From a virus: DNA of 25,670 nt. The translations under genes were made by a program, and so were the position numbers. The stretch lies in IMG/VR virus record IMGVR_UViG_3300040815_000701, positions 1 through 25,670 of that record; one strand, given 5' to 3'. Positions 7,667-16,001 of the stretch are shown one piece after another. Each line of letters starts with the position of its first letter. Position 1 is the stretch's first letter. The notes beneath the pieces were generated by a model. It searched no databases. It worked only from the letters and a program-made list of their open reading frames with translations, and was not told the DNA's origin.

Positions 7667-8449
7667 ATGCAAAAATTAATTGGATACTTAATAGATCAGA
7701 AACAAACAGTTGTGTATTCTCCAGATTCAACTGTAGAACATAGGAATAGAACAGTGTACTCACGTCCCTTAAAAGCATATAGAGGTATTAAAAATACTCT
7801 ACAACTACAACTGAAAGATTCAGATCAAAAACCCGTTGTCATTACTGGCAAAACATTTGTTTTTAATATTTTAAATCCTTCTACATATGTAGTTATCCTT
7901 TCTAAAACCGGAACCATATCAAATGCGAATCTAGGTAAAGTTGACTTTTTATTAACTGATTCAGATTTAAGAAACACTGATGCAAATATGTATACTTACA
8001 GTGTGCATGAATTAAATGCAGATGGTACTAGATCCGTAGTTTATGGAGGCGACAATTATGAAGCAGGTGGAACAATAGAAATTATCGATGGAGTTTACAA
8101 TGAATTTAGACCTAGTACAGAACTTAAAGTACTTTCTGATGCAGTTGGCACAGGCACACAAACAACTAGGTATACAAGTGCCGCAAACTCTTACCCAGAA
8201 TTAAATCAAAATAAAGCACTTCATACTGCTCAATACTATTTAGACGGATATACAGGCACAATTACAGTCCAAGCGACTATGGATGATGTCAGTAATCTAT
8301 TATCTGCTAACTGGGTTGACGTAACATCTAACACATATACGTCAAAAACGGGCAATGAATACGTTGAATTTACTGGCGTTTTTACAGCCGTTAGATTTAA
8401 AGACGTAAAAACACTCGGAACCTTAACAAAAGTCTTGTATCGTCCGTAG
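7667..8449 (+). CDS. Virion structural protein, probably baseplate or fibre
   Basis: A 260-aa protein of almost pure beta-strand character with many Thr, Ser, Asn and Gly. The N-terminal half (TVYSRPLKAYRGIKNTLQ, then KDSDQKPVVITGKTFVFNI) resembles the N-terminal domain of phage baseplate upper or receptor-binding proteins, in which a strand pattern around DQKP and G.TF is common. The C-terminal half (YLDGYTGTITVQATMDD ... NWVDVTSNT ... VRFKDVKTLGTLTKVLYRP) looks like a jelly-roll type beta-sandwich. An exact late promoter sits upstream, and it is not in operon with early genes, which supports expression as a virion part. Its exact place in the particle is not visible. Confidence 0.65.
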   Translation: MQKLIGYLIDQKQTVVYSPDSTVEHRNRTVYSRPLKAYRGIKNTLQLQLKDSDQKPVVITGKTFVFNILNPSTYVVILSKTGTISNANLGKVDFLLTDSDLRNTDANMYTYSVHELNADGTRSVVYGGDNYEAGGTIEIIDGVYNEFRPSTELKVLSDAVGTGTQTTRYTSAANSYPELNQNKALHTAQYYLDGYTGTITVQATMDDVSNLLSANWVDVTSNTYTSKTGNEYVEFTGVFTAVRFKDVKTLGTLTKVLYRP

Positions 8450-8463
8450 TTTTGTGCTATAAT
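8435..8463 (+). promoter_or_regulatory. Sigma70-like promoter before primase
   Basis: TTGTAT at 8435-8440 and TATAAT at 8458-8463 with a 17-base spacer. The -10 box is embedded in the perfect inverted repeat GCTATAATATAGC (8456-8468), which could be an operator. The primase ATG follows eight bases after the -10, so the transcript would have almost no leader. Confidence 0.65.
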
Positions 8464-8471
8464 ATAGCATA

Positions 8472-9482
8472 ATGCAGAACATAATTTATAATACATTTAC
8501 GAGTTTACTGCCTTCGAAGAAGAAGACAAGTCCAAGCGGTTGGATAAGTTTTAGTGGCGAATGTTGTGTACACAATAACGAGTCGCAAGATAAAAGAGGT
8601 AGAGCAGGTATAGCCGGAGGCGGTGATGGCGTTTTAAGTTATCATTGTTTTAATTGTGGATTCAAAGCACACTGGAAACCAGGATATCATCTTACATATA
8701 AAGTAAGAAAATTATTTCAATGGTTTGGTGCAGATGAAAAAACAATTAAAGGATTACAAATTGAAGCATTACGATTAAAAGAGTATGCAGAAGAAATTGG
8801 TGAAATAGAAGAAGTAGAAGAAGTTACTTTTGAAGAAAAACAATTTCCAAACGATTCTGAAACACTTTTACATTGGATACATAATCCAGGCAAACATGAA
8901 GAACAGATTGTTGCAATTACAGAGTATGCTATTTCTAGAGGATTAGAATCTCACCTTGCACATTTAAGATGGTCACCGAGCAGAGCTGGTAATTTAAATC
9001 AAAGATTAATTATCCCGTTTTATTATAAAGGTAAGTTTGTTGGTTATACAGGCAGATCAATAAACGATAATATACAACCTAAATATATGAACCATATGCA
9101 ACCTGGATATGTTTTTAATATTGATCAACAAACTAGAGAAAGAAAAATTGTTTTAGTTATGGAAGGCCCAATAGATGCATTAAAAATTGGTGGGGTCGGA
9201 ATAAACAGTAATATGATTAATGATACTCAAGCGGATTTACTTGACTCTTTAGGAAAAGATGTTATAGTAGTACCAGACCAGGACAATGCAGGAAGTAAAG
9301 TAATTGATACTGCAATTGAATACGGTTGGAGTGTAGCATTTCCAGACTGGGATAAAGATGTTAAAGACGTGAGTGACGCAATTGATACATATGGTAAATT
9401 ATATACATTATGGAGTATAATTAATACGGCACAATCTAGTAAAATTAAAATTGAACTTATGAGGAAGAAACTTGGCAACTGA
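8472..9482 (+). CDS. 61: DNA primase, T4 gp61 type
   Basis: The 336-aa length matches T4 gp61 (342 aa). The zinc-binding region is ECCVH at 30-34 with a second knuckle HCFNCGF, Cys59 and Cys62, and RGRAG between, as in phage DnaG-type primases. The TOPRIM catalytic domain shows VLVMEGPIDALKIG (acidic metal ligand) and VIVVPDQDNAGSK (D-x-D). LRWSPSRAGNLNQRLIIPF and GKFVGYTGRSIND are the conserved strands before TOPRIM. It makes RNA primers for lagging-strand synthesis together with the helicase encoded next. Its last codons overlap the helicase start, so both subunits of the primosome are translationally coupled. Confidence 0.93.
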   Translation: MQNIIYNTFTSLLPSKKKTSPSGWISFSGECCVHNNESQDKRGRAGIAGGGDGVLSYHCFNCGFKAHWKPGYHLTYKVRKLFQWFGADEKTIKGLQIEALRLKEYAEEIGEIEEVEEVTFEEKQFPNDSETLLHWIHNPGKHEEQIVAITEYAISRGLESHLAHLRWSPSRAGNLNQRLIIPFYYKGKFVGYTGRSINDNIQPKYMNHMQPGYVFNIDQQTRERKIVLVMEGPIDALKIGGVGINSNMINDTQADLLDSLGKDVIVVPDQDNAGSKVIDTAIEYGWSVAFPDWDKDVKDVSDAIDTYGKLYTLWSIINTAQSSKIKIELMRKKLGN

Positions 9483-10869
9483 ATATACAATAGACTTACA
9501 AAGACTATTCTTAGAGATGATGCTCAACGATGCAGAGTCTTATGTTAGAGTACAAAATATTTTTAACAGTGAAAATTTTGATAAAAGTTTAAGAGAACCA
9601 GCAAAATTTATCGAAAAGCACACTGCTGAATATAGTACTATGCCTACGGCTGAACAAATTAATGCGGCAACAGGTAGCAAACTTAAACCAGTAAAAGAAT
9701 TAACTGAGGGACATTATGAATGGTTTATGTCTGAATTTGAAGCATTTACTAGACGACAGGAATTAGAACGTGCGATTTTAAAAAGTGCAGACTTATTAGA
9801 AAAAGGTACATATGATCCTGTAGAAAAATTAATTAAAGATGCAGTACAAATTAGTTTAACAAAAGATTTAGGTATTGAGTACTGGGAGGATCCTAGAGCA
9901 AGACTTATGAAATTAAAAGATGGTAATGGTCAAATTAGTACAGGCTGGCCCGCATTAGATAAAAAATTATTTGGTGGATTCAATAGAGGTGAATTAAATA
10001 TTTTTGCAGGTGGTAGTGGATCTGGTAAAAGTTTGTTTATGCAAAATTTGGCAGTAAACTGGACTATGGCAGGACTTAATGGTGTTTACTTAACACTTGA
10101 ATTAAGTGAAGGATTGTGTGCTATGCGTTTAGATAGTATGGTTACAGATATTCCAAGTAAAGATATTTTTAAAGACTTGGACACACTTGAAATGAAAATT
10201 GGCATGACTGGTAAAAAAGCAGGTAGTTTAAGAATTAAGTATATGCCTGCACAAAGTAACATTAACGATATTAGAGCATATATAAAAGAATTACAAGTTA
10301 AAATAGGCAAAAAATTAGATTATATTTGTGTTGACTATTTGGACTTGTTAATGCCTGTTAGTGCTAAAGTTAGTCCTAATGATCAATTTATTAAAGACAA
10401 GTATGTAAGTGAAGAATTGCGTAACTTGGCAAAAGAAATGGATTTTATTATGGTAACTGCTTCGCAGTTAAACAGAGCGGCAGTTGAAGAAATTGAATTT
10501 GACCATTCGCATATTGCAGGCGGTATTAGTAAAATTAATACTGCTGATAATGTTATTGGTATTTTCACAAGTAGGGCAATGCGTGAACGTGGAAGATATC
10601 AAATACAGTTTATGAAAACTAGAAGTAGTAGTGGTGTAGGTATGAAAGTAGACTTAGAGTTTGATAATAATAGTTTGCGTATTAGAGATTTAGGCGATCA
10701 AGCCGAAGGTGATTATAAAAAATCTGCAGATACTAGTTCTGATGTAATGAATAAAATTAAAGCAACATCTAATATAAACAGTACACCAGACGATCAACCT
10801 GAAAAGATAGTTCGTGCTGATGTACAGTCTAATAAATTAAATGATATGCTTAAGAATTTAAAAACTTAA
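9472..10869 (+). CDS. 41: Replicative DNA helicase, T4 gp41 (DnaB-like)
   Basis: 465 aa against 475 for T4 gp41. The start is TTG at 9472, chosen because GAGGAAG lies five bases upstream and the reading frame leads into the normal N-terminus ATEYTIDLQRLFLEMML. The DnaB-type RecA core starts near residue 160 (STGWPALDKKLFGGFNRGE); Walker A is GGSGSGKS with Lys186; Walker B is YICVDYLDLL; the QLNRAA and KTRSSSGVG segments are motif 3/4 and the arginine-finger region. It unwinds the fork 5' to 3' as a hexamer and binds the gp61 primase. The C-terminal 60 residues are charged and probably disordered. The stop overlaps the 3' end of the convergent lipase gene by 20 bases. Confidence 0.95.
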   Translation: MATEYTIDLQRLFLEMMLNDAESYVRVQNIFNSENFDKSLREPAKFIEKHTAEYSTMPTAEQINAATGSKLKPVKELTEGHYEWFMSEFEAFTRRQELERAILKSADLLEKGTYDPVEKLIKDAVQISLTKDLGIEYWEDPRARLMKLKDGNGQISTGWPALDKKLFGGFNRGELNIFAGGSGSGKSLFMQNLAVNWTMAGLNGVYLTLELSEGLCAMRLDSMVTDIPSKDIFKDLDTLEMKIGMTGKKAGSLRIKYMPAQSNINDIRAYIKELQVKIGKKLDYICVDYLDLLMPVSAKVSPNDQFIKDKYVSEELRNLAKEMDFIMVTASQLNRAAVEEIEFDHSHIAGGISKINTADNVIGIFTSRAMRERGRYQIQFMKTRSSSGVGMKVDLEFDNNSLRIRDLGDQAEGDYKKSADTSSDVMNKIKATSNINSTPDDQPEKIVRADVQSNKLNDMLKNLKT

Positions 10870-11623
10870 TTTTAGGGTGTACTTTGTTAGATATTTTAAA
10901 ACTTTTATCTAATTTTGAATGGTAGTCACCGATACTGTGATCGTACACACCATCAAAAAATTGCAGTTTTTTCCAAGCAGATAGACGTCCTCTAAATCTG
11001 TCTTTTATACGTTGCCATGTACTTAATCCGTTACGAACGTTTCCGTAATGATTTAAATAATGCATTTCACCGTAGTGTCTAAAACCAAGTAAAGCAGGTG
11101 GTACTCTTGTTACAGTATCGTTATTATTAACCCAACGACAATGTTTAAATTTAAGGCTTGATATGAACTCTTTATTACCAACACGTGGAGAACCATATGT
11201 GTATAAACACATATTTTCAAACTTGTCTTGTAGTCTTGCGGCACAGATAGTTGCCATTGCGGCACCTAAACTATGACCAGTTATAGTACATTCTTTTCCT
11301 TCATGTTTGGCTACAAATTTTTCTATTTCGGGCCAAAGTTTTTCAATTTCATCGTAAAATCCACTATGTACTCTTCCAGCAACATCACTCTTATTTTTCC
11401 ATGCTTTAAGATCAGCAATTATATCGCTAGGTTGGCTTGGTTCTGTACCTCTAAAAACAACTGTTATAAGGTCTTTATTGGCAAGCAAATATGCTTGAGC
11501 GCCGTCAATATTCAAAAAATTAACGTCTTTATACCCTATTTTTTTAAAAGATGCTTCTAAAATTGGAGTTAGATTCTTATATGCTAGTGCAGAAAGCATT
11601 GCATGGTGTGAATCGTAGTTCAT
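10850..11623 (-). CDS. Class 3 lipase (alpha/beta hydrolase)
   Basis: The nucleophile elbow is GHSLG at 116-120 (Ser118), the oxyanion strand is VVFRGTE, YTYGSPRVGN is the family signature after the elbow, the acid is Asp169 in NNNDTVTRVPP and the base is probably His229 in YDHSIGDY. This is the fungal-type Lipase_3 family, which hydrolyses acylglycerols. The length, 257 aa, is complete. I use the ATG at 11623 because AAGGGA precedes it by nine bases; the ATG at 11641 would add six residues and has no good site. No signal peptide is visible, so it acts in the cytoplasm, in the virion or after lysis. It is a lone minus-strand gene between helicase and virion genes, like an acquired cargo gene. 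Confidence 0.9.
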   Translation of the reverse strand: MNYDSHHAMLSALAYKNLTPILEASFKKIGYKDVNFLNIDGAQAYLLANKDLITVVFRGTEPSQPSDIIADLKAWKNKSDVAGRVHSGFYDEIEKLWPEIEKFVAKHEGKECTITGHSLGAAMATICAARLQDKFENMCLYTYGSPRVGNKEFISSLKFKHCRWVNNNDTVTRVPPALLGFRHYGEMHYLNHYGNVRNGLSTWQRIKDRFRGRLSAWKKLQFFDGVYDHSIGDYHSKLDKSFKISNKVHPKIKFLNS

Positions 11624-11679
11624 ATTATAATTTCCCTTCATTAGTTAACTTACTAATATGTATTTACCGATATCTTTTA

Positions 11680-11687
11680 AATAAATA
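11680..11687 (+). promoter_or_regulatory. Late-promoter-like AATAAATA
   Basis: Seven of eight bases match TATAAATA. It lies 24 bases before the start at 11712, nearly the same distance as the exact late box at 7633. A TATAAT at 11691-11696 is also present but has no good -35 at the right distance. Confidence 0.5.
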
Positions 11688-11711
11688 ACATATAATACGG
11701 AGAAAACTTTA

Positions 11712-11954
11712 ATGCAAAACAAACATCGTAGTCTGCTTGAAGAATTAGACAGTATAGCAATCCCCCGAGATCGTGTACATTTAATTGAGTCTAGAGCTCA
11801 ACACATCATTGCGGGTGCAATTAACCTAGTTAACTTAATTAGAGAGTGCTATGATGACGACGTTGTTGAAGATATGGAACGTAAATTATTATTAGCGATT
11901 AAAAGGCAGGATCCTGCTAAATTTAATAATGGGTTAAAGAAGTTAAAAAAATGA
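11712..11954 (+). CDS. Small conserved-looking phage protein (80 aa)
   Basis: Start has GGAG at 11699-11702. The protein is fully helical: HRSLLEELDSIAIPRDRVHL, then IESRAQHIIAGAINLVNLIREC, an acidic turn DDDVVEDMERKLL and a basic end. By memory, a protein with the HRSLLEEL and IESRA..I..AI pattern is common in marine T4-like phages, close to virion genes. It may be a small chaperone or assembly factor, but nothing in the sequence proves that. It begins the late block and overlaps the next gene by ATGA. Confidence 0.75.
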   Translation: MQNKHRSLLEELDSIAIPRDRVHLIESRAQHIIAGAINLVNLIRECYDDDVVEDMERKLLLAIKRQDPAKFNNGLKKLKK

Positions 11955-12505
11955 GAATAGATGAATTAGACAATAAAGCAAACTTTGAAAAGAAAGTTTT
12001 AGATGCTAAAAAGAAATTAGAAGAATTAAAAGCACTTTCTAGAAAAGTAAAGCAGATGTACGAAAAAGCAATTCAGGACTATGAAAGAGTAGAAACGGAA
12101 AATGCTGAAAAATTCGACAGTGATCCTTACGAATCTTTTAAAGGATGGTTTCAGCATATGTTTAAAGCAGATGTTGAAAAAGCAGTTGCTATTCCAGGTT
12201 TAACTATATCTGATGCTAATATTAAAAAAATTGGAAAACTTATTATTGCATATGCAAGTCAAAACTATTTTTTAAAACCTAAAACACCTTTTGCAGGCGC
12301 TAACACTTTTACAAAGATTGTAAAATCAATTGATCCACAATTAGTATCTGTTGCAGATACTATCTTTGGTAGATATGTTAGAGGTGAAGAACAAAAAAAT
12401 CCAACCCCGGTTCCAGACGATATGAAAGCAGTATTACAAAATTTAACTCCAGAGCAAAGAAAACAATTACAGGATTTAATTTCCAAAGCCGGAGACAAAG
12501 CATAA
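11951..12505 (+). CDS. Unknown virion-cluster protein with MRIDE start (184 aa)
   Basis: The N-terminus MRIDEL fits the pattern M-x-[ILF]-x-E shared by several genes in this block and contains an (I)xE site as cut by the T4 prohead protease gp21. A long coiled coil follows (about residues 10-55, KKVLDAKKKLEELKAL), then a globular part with GWFQHMF and ADTIFGRYVRG, and a C-terminal helix LQNLTPEQRKQLQDLISKAG. The next gene starts at its stop (TAATG). I infer that it is packaged or assembly-related; the function is not known. Confidence 0.65.
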   Translation: MRIDELDNKANFEKKVLDAKKKLEELKALSRKVKQMYEKAIQDYERVETENAEKFDSDPYESFKGWFQHMFKADVEKAVAIPGLTISDANIKKIGKLIIAYASQNYFLKPKTPFAGANTFTKIVKSIDPQLVSVADTIFGRYVRGEEQKNPTPVPDDMKAVLQNLTPEQRKQLQDLISKAGDKA

Positions 12506-14745
12506 TGAAACTAAACGAAGTAAAATTTGAATATAAGTCCAAACAATACCTAGCAGAAAGTTGGGACGTTTTAACAGAAGCACAACAAGTGTATGTTGGC
12601 TCATGGGAAAAGAAAGTTTGGCCTCTAGTTGAAAACTACAGTAAACTATTTGAAGCAGAACTTACACAAGATCAAATTAATGGTTTGTTTAGTAAAGCAG
12701 AAACAGTTGCATCACAAAGTGGAACTAATCAAACTGTTTTAGGTAAAGCAGGAAAAATTAGTGGCAACATTGCAAGTAAACTAAAAGCAGAAATTGAAAA
12801 ACTAGCCAAACAAGCACAAGATTCACAACCTATACAAAATATTGATAATGCATTTGATGGATTAAGAACACAAATTGCACAAACAATTGGAAAAGGACCG
12901 GGTGGACAAGCAGTTTTAGGTATAGTTGATAAATGGAAAAATTATGTAAAAGAAAATCCAGCCAAAGGTGCATTTGTAATTGCGGCAATGACATCATCAT
13001 TAGCATTTGCAAGTGGTGGTATTGTTTCAGGTATGGCAATTGGTTTCTTTCTTAAATTAGCAAATAATATCTTAACAGGCGACAAATTAAGTAGTGCAGT
13101 TGCAAAAACTGGTAAGCAAATGGCAATTGGTGCTCTTGCTGGTGGACTTGGTAAAGTTGTTGCCGACGCGGCGGCAGATTTATTTCCGGCAGAAGTTACA
13201 GATATATTCACAAGTTCAGATGGAAGTACAATAGACTTGAGTCAAGTTGAAGCAATGAATATGACAGCAGAACAACTTACTCCAGACGCAGTACAAGAAT
13301 TATTACAAACTAGAAATGCATTTTTAGGTTTAGCAAAAGATTTAGCCACAGATAGCCCAGAGGCAAGTGATGCCATTGGTGAACAAATAAAAGAAATTAA
13401 CGATAAGATTTTTGAGTTATCACCAGAAGGTGCAACAGCCAATGAAGCGGCAAACAATTTAGCAACTGAATATGGCATTAAAGGTGATGGTGTTAATTTA
13501 GAAAAAACAACATCCACATCTACACAAGACGGTGATGGTCCTAATGATGTAACAGTTGAACCAGCAGGATCAATTGATGCAGATAAAATACAAGCGGCTG
13601 GCTTAGATTATATGACACAACCTGAGTTAAGTGACGAGTTTAAAGAGTTCTTAGCAGAAAAAGGAATTGACGAAGATCAAATACAAGCACAAGCAGGATT
13701 TGATAGAGCAGTTGGTAATGAAACTTGGCTAGGTGTTAAAGTTGGTGGAGAACAACAACTTCAAGCATTTGATGGCAAAATGCCAGAAGGCTTTAATACA
13801 AATGCCGTAGCACAACAAATTGATATTCCAGATGGACTTCAAGGTGGACAAACTTTCTCAAGTGAAGTATCAACTAGTTTTGATGGACTTGAAGGACAGG
13901 ATTTAAAATTTACTGCTGATTATTCATTTGAAGGTGTAGACGCAGATGGCAACGATGTTTATACAATAAAGAGTGTGTTTATTTCGCCAGAATCTAAAAT
14001 TTCAGACGCAATGCTTGATAGTTTATCCGATTCTGACCAAGAGAAATTTTGGGAATTATACGGAAAATATACTGGTGAAAATATAGATACAAGTGAAGCC
14101 GGTGTTACACAATATATTGATGACTTAAACCAAAAACTTGCAAACGGTTTTGCTGGTGCAGTAGCCACAGTTGCGTTAGCAGGTGCAGTAGCCAATGCAG
14201 AGAATAAACAAACAAAAGAATCATATGTAAGAAACGTTGAAAATCATTTAATGGAAAAATACTTGCAAGAAGGTCCAGCCTTAGATGCTATTAAAAAAGC
14301 GGCAATGGCAACTGTAAAAGGTGTAGGTACTGTGGCAGATAAAGCCGTTGGAGGTGTTACTGCGGCAGGTATGAAAGCGGCCCAAACTGCTATTAAAACT
14401 GGTAAAGCAGTTGGACATGAATTAGGTAATAAAATTACTCTTAAAAAATTACAAAGTGCTTGGGCAAAAGCAGGTAAACCAACCAACATTGCAGGTGTAG
14501 TTCAAGTTATGCAAACAGCAGGCATGGATGATGAACAAATTGGTATACTTAACAAAGAAGTAAAAGATATAGATTTAACTACTAAAGATCAACCAAATAA
14601 AGAACCGGAATCAGGATCAGATGCAAGTGCACCAGAAGCCAGTACAAGTTATATTGATATAGAAAAACTTGCAAACATAATTAAATCACAAGACTTAGAC
14701 GATGAAGTCCGAGCAATTTTAGCCAAAAGTGCAAAGGCGGCATAA
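12505..14745 (+). CDS. Large virion-associated protein with membrane-like segments (746 aa)
   Basis: Begins MKLNEVKFE, with an LxE site at residues 3-5. Residues about 153-190 are hydrophobic and small-residue rich (AFVIAAMTSSLAFASGGIVS, then GMAIGFFLKLA), consistent with one or two membrane segments; another Gly/Ala-rich segment follows (MAIGALAGGLGKVVADAAA). The middle, 240-560, is acidic, Gln/Asp-rich and probably extended. A second LxE-type site, KYLQEGPALDAIKKAA, near residue 588 opens a basic amphipathic Ala/Lys-rich stretch and a small helical domain (KLQSAWAKAGKPTNIAGVVQ). This architecture suits an internal protein processed in the prohead and ejected with the DNA. That is an inference; no enzymatic motif was found. 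TAATG coupling on both sides. Confidence 0.65.
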   Translation: MKLNEVKFEYKSKQYLAESWDVLTEAQQVYVGSWEKKVWPLVENYSKLFEAELTQDQINGLFSKAETVASQSGTNQTVLGKAGKISGNIASKLKAEIEKLAKQAQDSQPIQNIDNAFDGLRTQIAQTIGKGPGGQAVLGIVDKWKNYVKENPAKGAFVIAAMTSSLAFASGGIVSGMAIGFFLKLANNILTGDKLSSAVAKTGKQMAIGALAGGLGKVVADAAADLFPAEVTDIFTSSDGSTIDLSQVEAMNMTAEQLTPDAVQELLQTRNAFLGLAKDLATDSPEASDAIGEQIKEINDKIFELSPEGATANEAANNLATEYGIKGDGVNLEKTTSTSTQDGDGPNDVTVEPAGSIDADKIQAAGLDYMTQPELSDEFKEFLAEKGIDEDQIQAQAGFDRAVGNETWLGVKVGGEQQLQAFDGKMPEGFNTNAVAQQIDIPDGLQGGQTFSSEVSTSFDGLEGQDLKFTADYSFEGVDADGNDVYTIKSVFISPESKISDAMLDSLSDSDQEKFWELYGKYTGENIDTSEAGVTQYIDDLNQKLANGFAGAVATVALAGAVANAENKQTKESYVRNVENHLMEKYLQEGPALDAIKKAAMATVKGVGTVADKAVGGVTAAGMKAAQTAIKTGKAVGHELGNKITLKKLQSAWAKAGKPTNIAGVVQVMQTAGMDDEQIGILNKEVKDIDLTTKDQPNKEPESGSDASAPEASTSYIDIEKLANIIKSQDLDDEVRAILAKSAKAA

Positions 14746-16001
14746 TGTTAATTACAGAAATATTTGAACCTAACAAGCATCATTGGAATATTCTTAATGA
14801 AGCAGAAGGTAAAAACACACATTTAGAACACGTTGAAGATTTAATCTTTAATGAAGGATACAAAGGTGCCTTAAGAGCATTTGATTATTTAGATGCAGTT
14901 AAAGGATTATTAGAAGGTGGACAACCAGAAGGTAAAATTACTGTTAAGTGGGACGGTGCTCCTGCAATTATTTGTGGAATAGATCCAGAAGATAGTAAAT
15001 TCTTTGTAGGCACTAAATCAGTGTTTAATGCAAATACACCTAAAGTTGCTAAATCAGTAGCACAGATTAAAGAATGGTATTCTGAACAACCTTCATTAGA
15101 AGCAAAATTATTAATGGCGTTTAAACTATTACCTAAATTAGGCATAGGAACAGTTGTACAAGGCGATTTCCTTTTTGGCCCAGGTGATGTTAAAACTGAA
15201 GACGTAGGTGATGACAACTGTTATACATTTACTCCTAACACTATTACATATGCAGTGCCAGTTGATAGTGCTATAGGTAAACGTGTCGGTAAAGCAAAAA
15301 TTGGAATAGTATTTCATACAGAATACACAGGTGCTACACTATCAGAAATGACTGCAAGTTTTGGTTATAGTGTAAGAAGTTTACAAGAAACACCAGATGT
15401 ATGGTTTGATGATGCTAATTATAAAGATGTTTCAGGAATTGCAACACTTACTCCAGGTGAAGAAAAAGGCATAGATGATACTATTGCAACAGGGCGTACT
15501 ACACTTAAAAAAGTAGGTACTAAAATGGATGCAGTATTATCGGCAGAATTTGCAAAATTTATTAAACCATTTATTAATAACAATGTAAGAGCTGGTGAAC
15601 AAGTTGGTGAACCTACAAAGTTTTTAGAAAACTTTATGAATTATTACACTGATAAAATGAATAAAGAAATTGAAAAATTAAAAGGTGGTGCAGAAAGTCC
15701 AGCGGCACAAAAACGTATAGATAAAATTGAACAACAAAAACAATTTTTAGCAGATAATAGTAATACGTTACTATTGACATTGGCAGTATATCGTCGTATA
15801 ATAAGTGCTAAATTAATGTTAATTAAAAAATTAAGTAATGTAGATAAAATTGGAACATTTGTAAAAACAGAAAATGGATACAGAGTTACAAACCATGAAG
15901 GATTTGTAGCATTTGGTGTAGACGGTGGAGCCGTTAAACTAAACGATAGAATGGAATTTAATGCATTAAATTTCTCAGCAACTAAAACGTGGGCAAGTTA
16001 A
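14745..16001 (+). CDS. Nucleotidyltransferase / RNA-DNA ligase-like protein
   Basis: 418 aa. KWDGAPAI with Lys68 is the KxDG nucleotidyl-acceptor motif of ATP ligases and capping enzymes. GTVVQGDFLFGPGD is in the place of motif III, HEGFVAFG (Glu385) fits motif IV (EGxV), and AVKLNDRMEF with Lys398 fits motif V. Order and spacing suit a covalent nucleotidyltransferase, with an unusually long insert (about 210-350) that is mostly helical and Lys-rich. Motif V is K-L rather than the classical K-x-K. The start MLITEIFE closely resembles the first residues of T4 Alt (MELITELFDE by memory), an injected head protein that gp21 trims. I therefore infer a virion-packaged ligase-like enzyme. The substrate (RNA, DNA or protein) is open. 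Confidence 0.75.
   Translation: MLITEIFEPNKHHWNILNEAEGKNTHLEHVEDLIFNEGYKGALRAFDYLDAVKGLLEGGQPEGKITVKWDGAPAIICGIDPEDSKFFVGTKSVFNANTPKVAKSVAQIKEWYSEQPSLEAKLLMAFKLLPKLGIGTVVQGDFLFGPGDVKTEDVGDDNCYTFTPNTITYAVPVDSAIGKRVGKAKIGIVFHTEYTGATLSEMTASFGYSVRSLQETPDVWFDDANYKDVSGIATLTPGEEKGIDDTIATGRTTLKKVGTKMDAVLSAEFAKFIKPFINNNVRAGEQVGEPTKFLENFMNYYTDKMNKEIEKLKGGAESPAAQKRIDKIEQQKQFLADNSNTLLLTLAVYRRIISAKLMLIKKLSNVDKIGTFVKTENGYRVTNHEGFVAFGVDGGAVKLNDRMEFNALNFSATKTWAS

Noticed and set aside
7575-7778. Minus-strand open frame, 67 aa, hydrophobic
   Set aside because: Overlaps both the real minus gene (ATG 7620) and the virion gene at 7667, and would cross the late promoter; its hydrophobicity comes from antisense AT-rich sequence.
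11273-11560. Plus-strand open frame, 95 aa, rich in Phe
   Set aside because: Antisense of the class 3 lipase, whose catalytic triad is intact; Phe/Ile richness is a typical shadow effect.
12942-13211. Minus-strand Ala/Pro-rich open frame, 89 aa
   Set aside because: Antisense of the membrane-like region of the 746-aa protein; no supporting signal.
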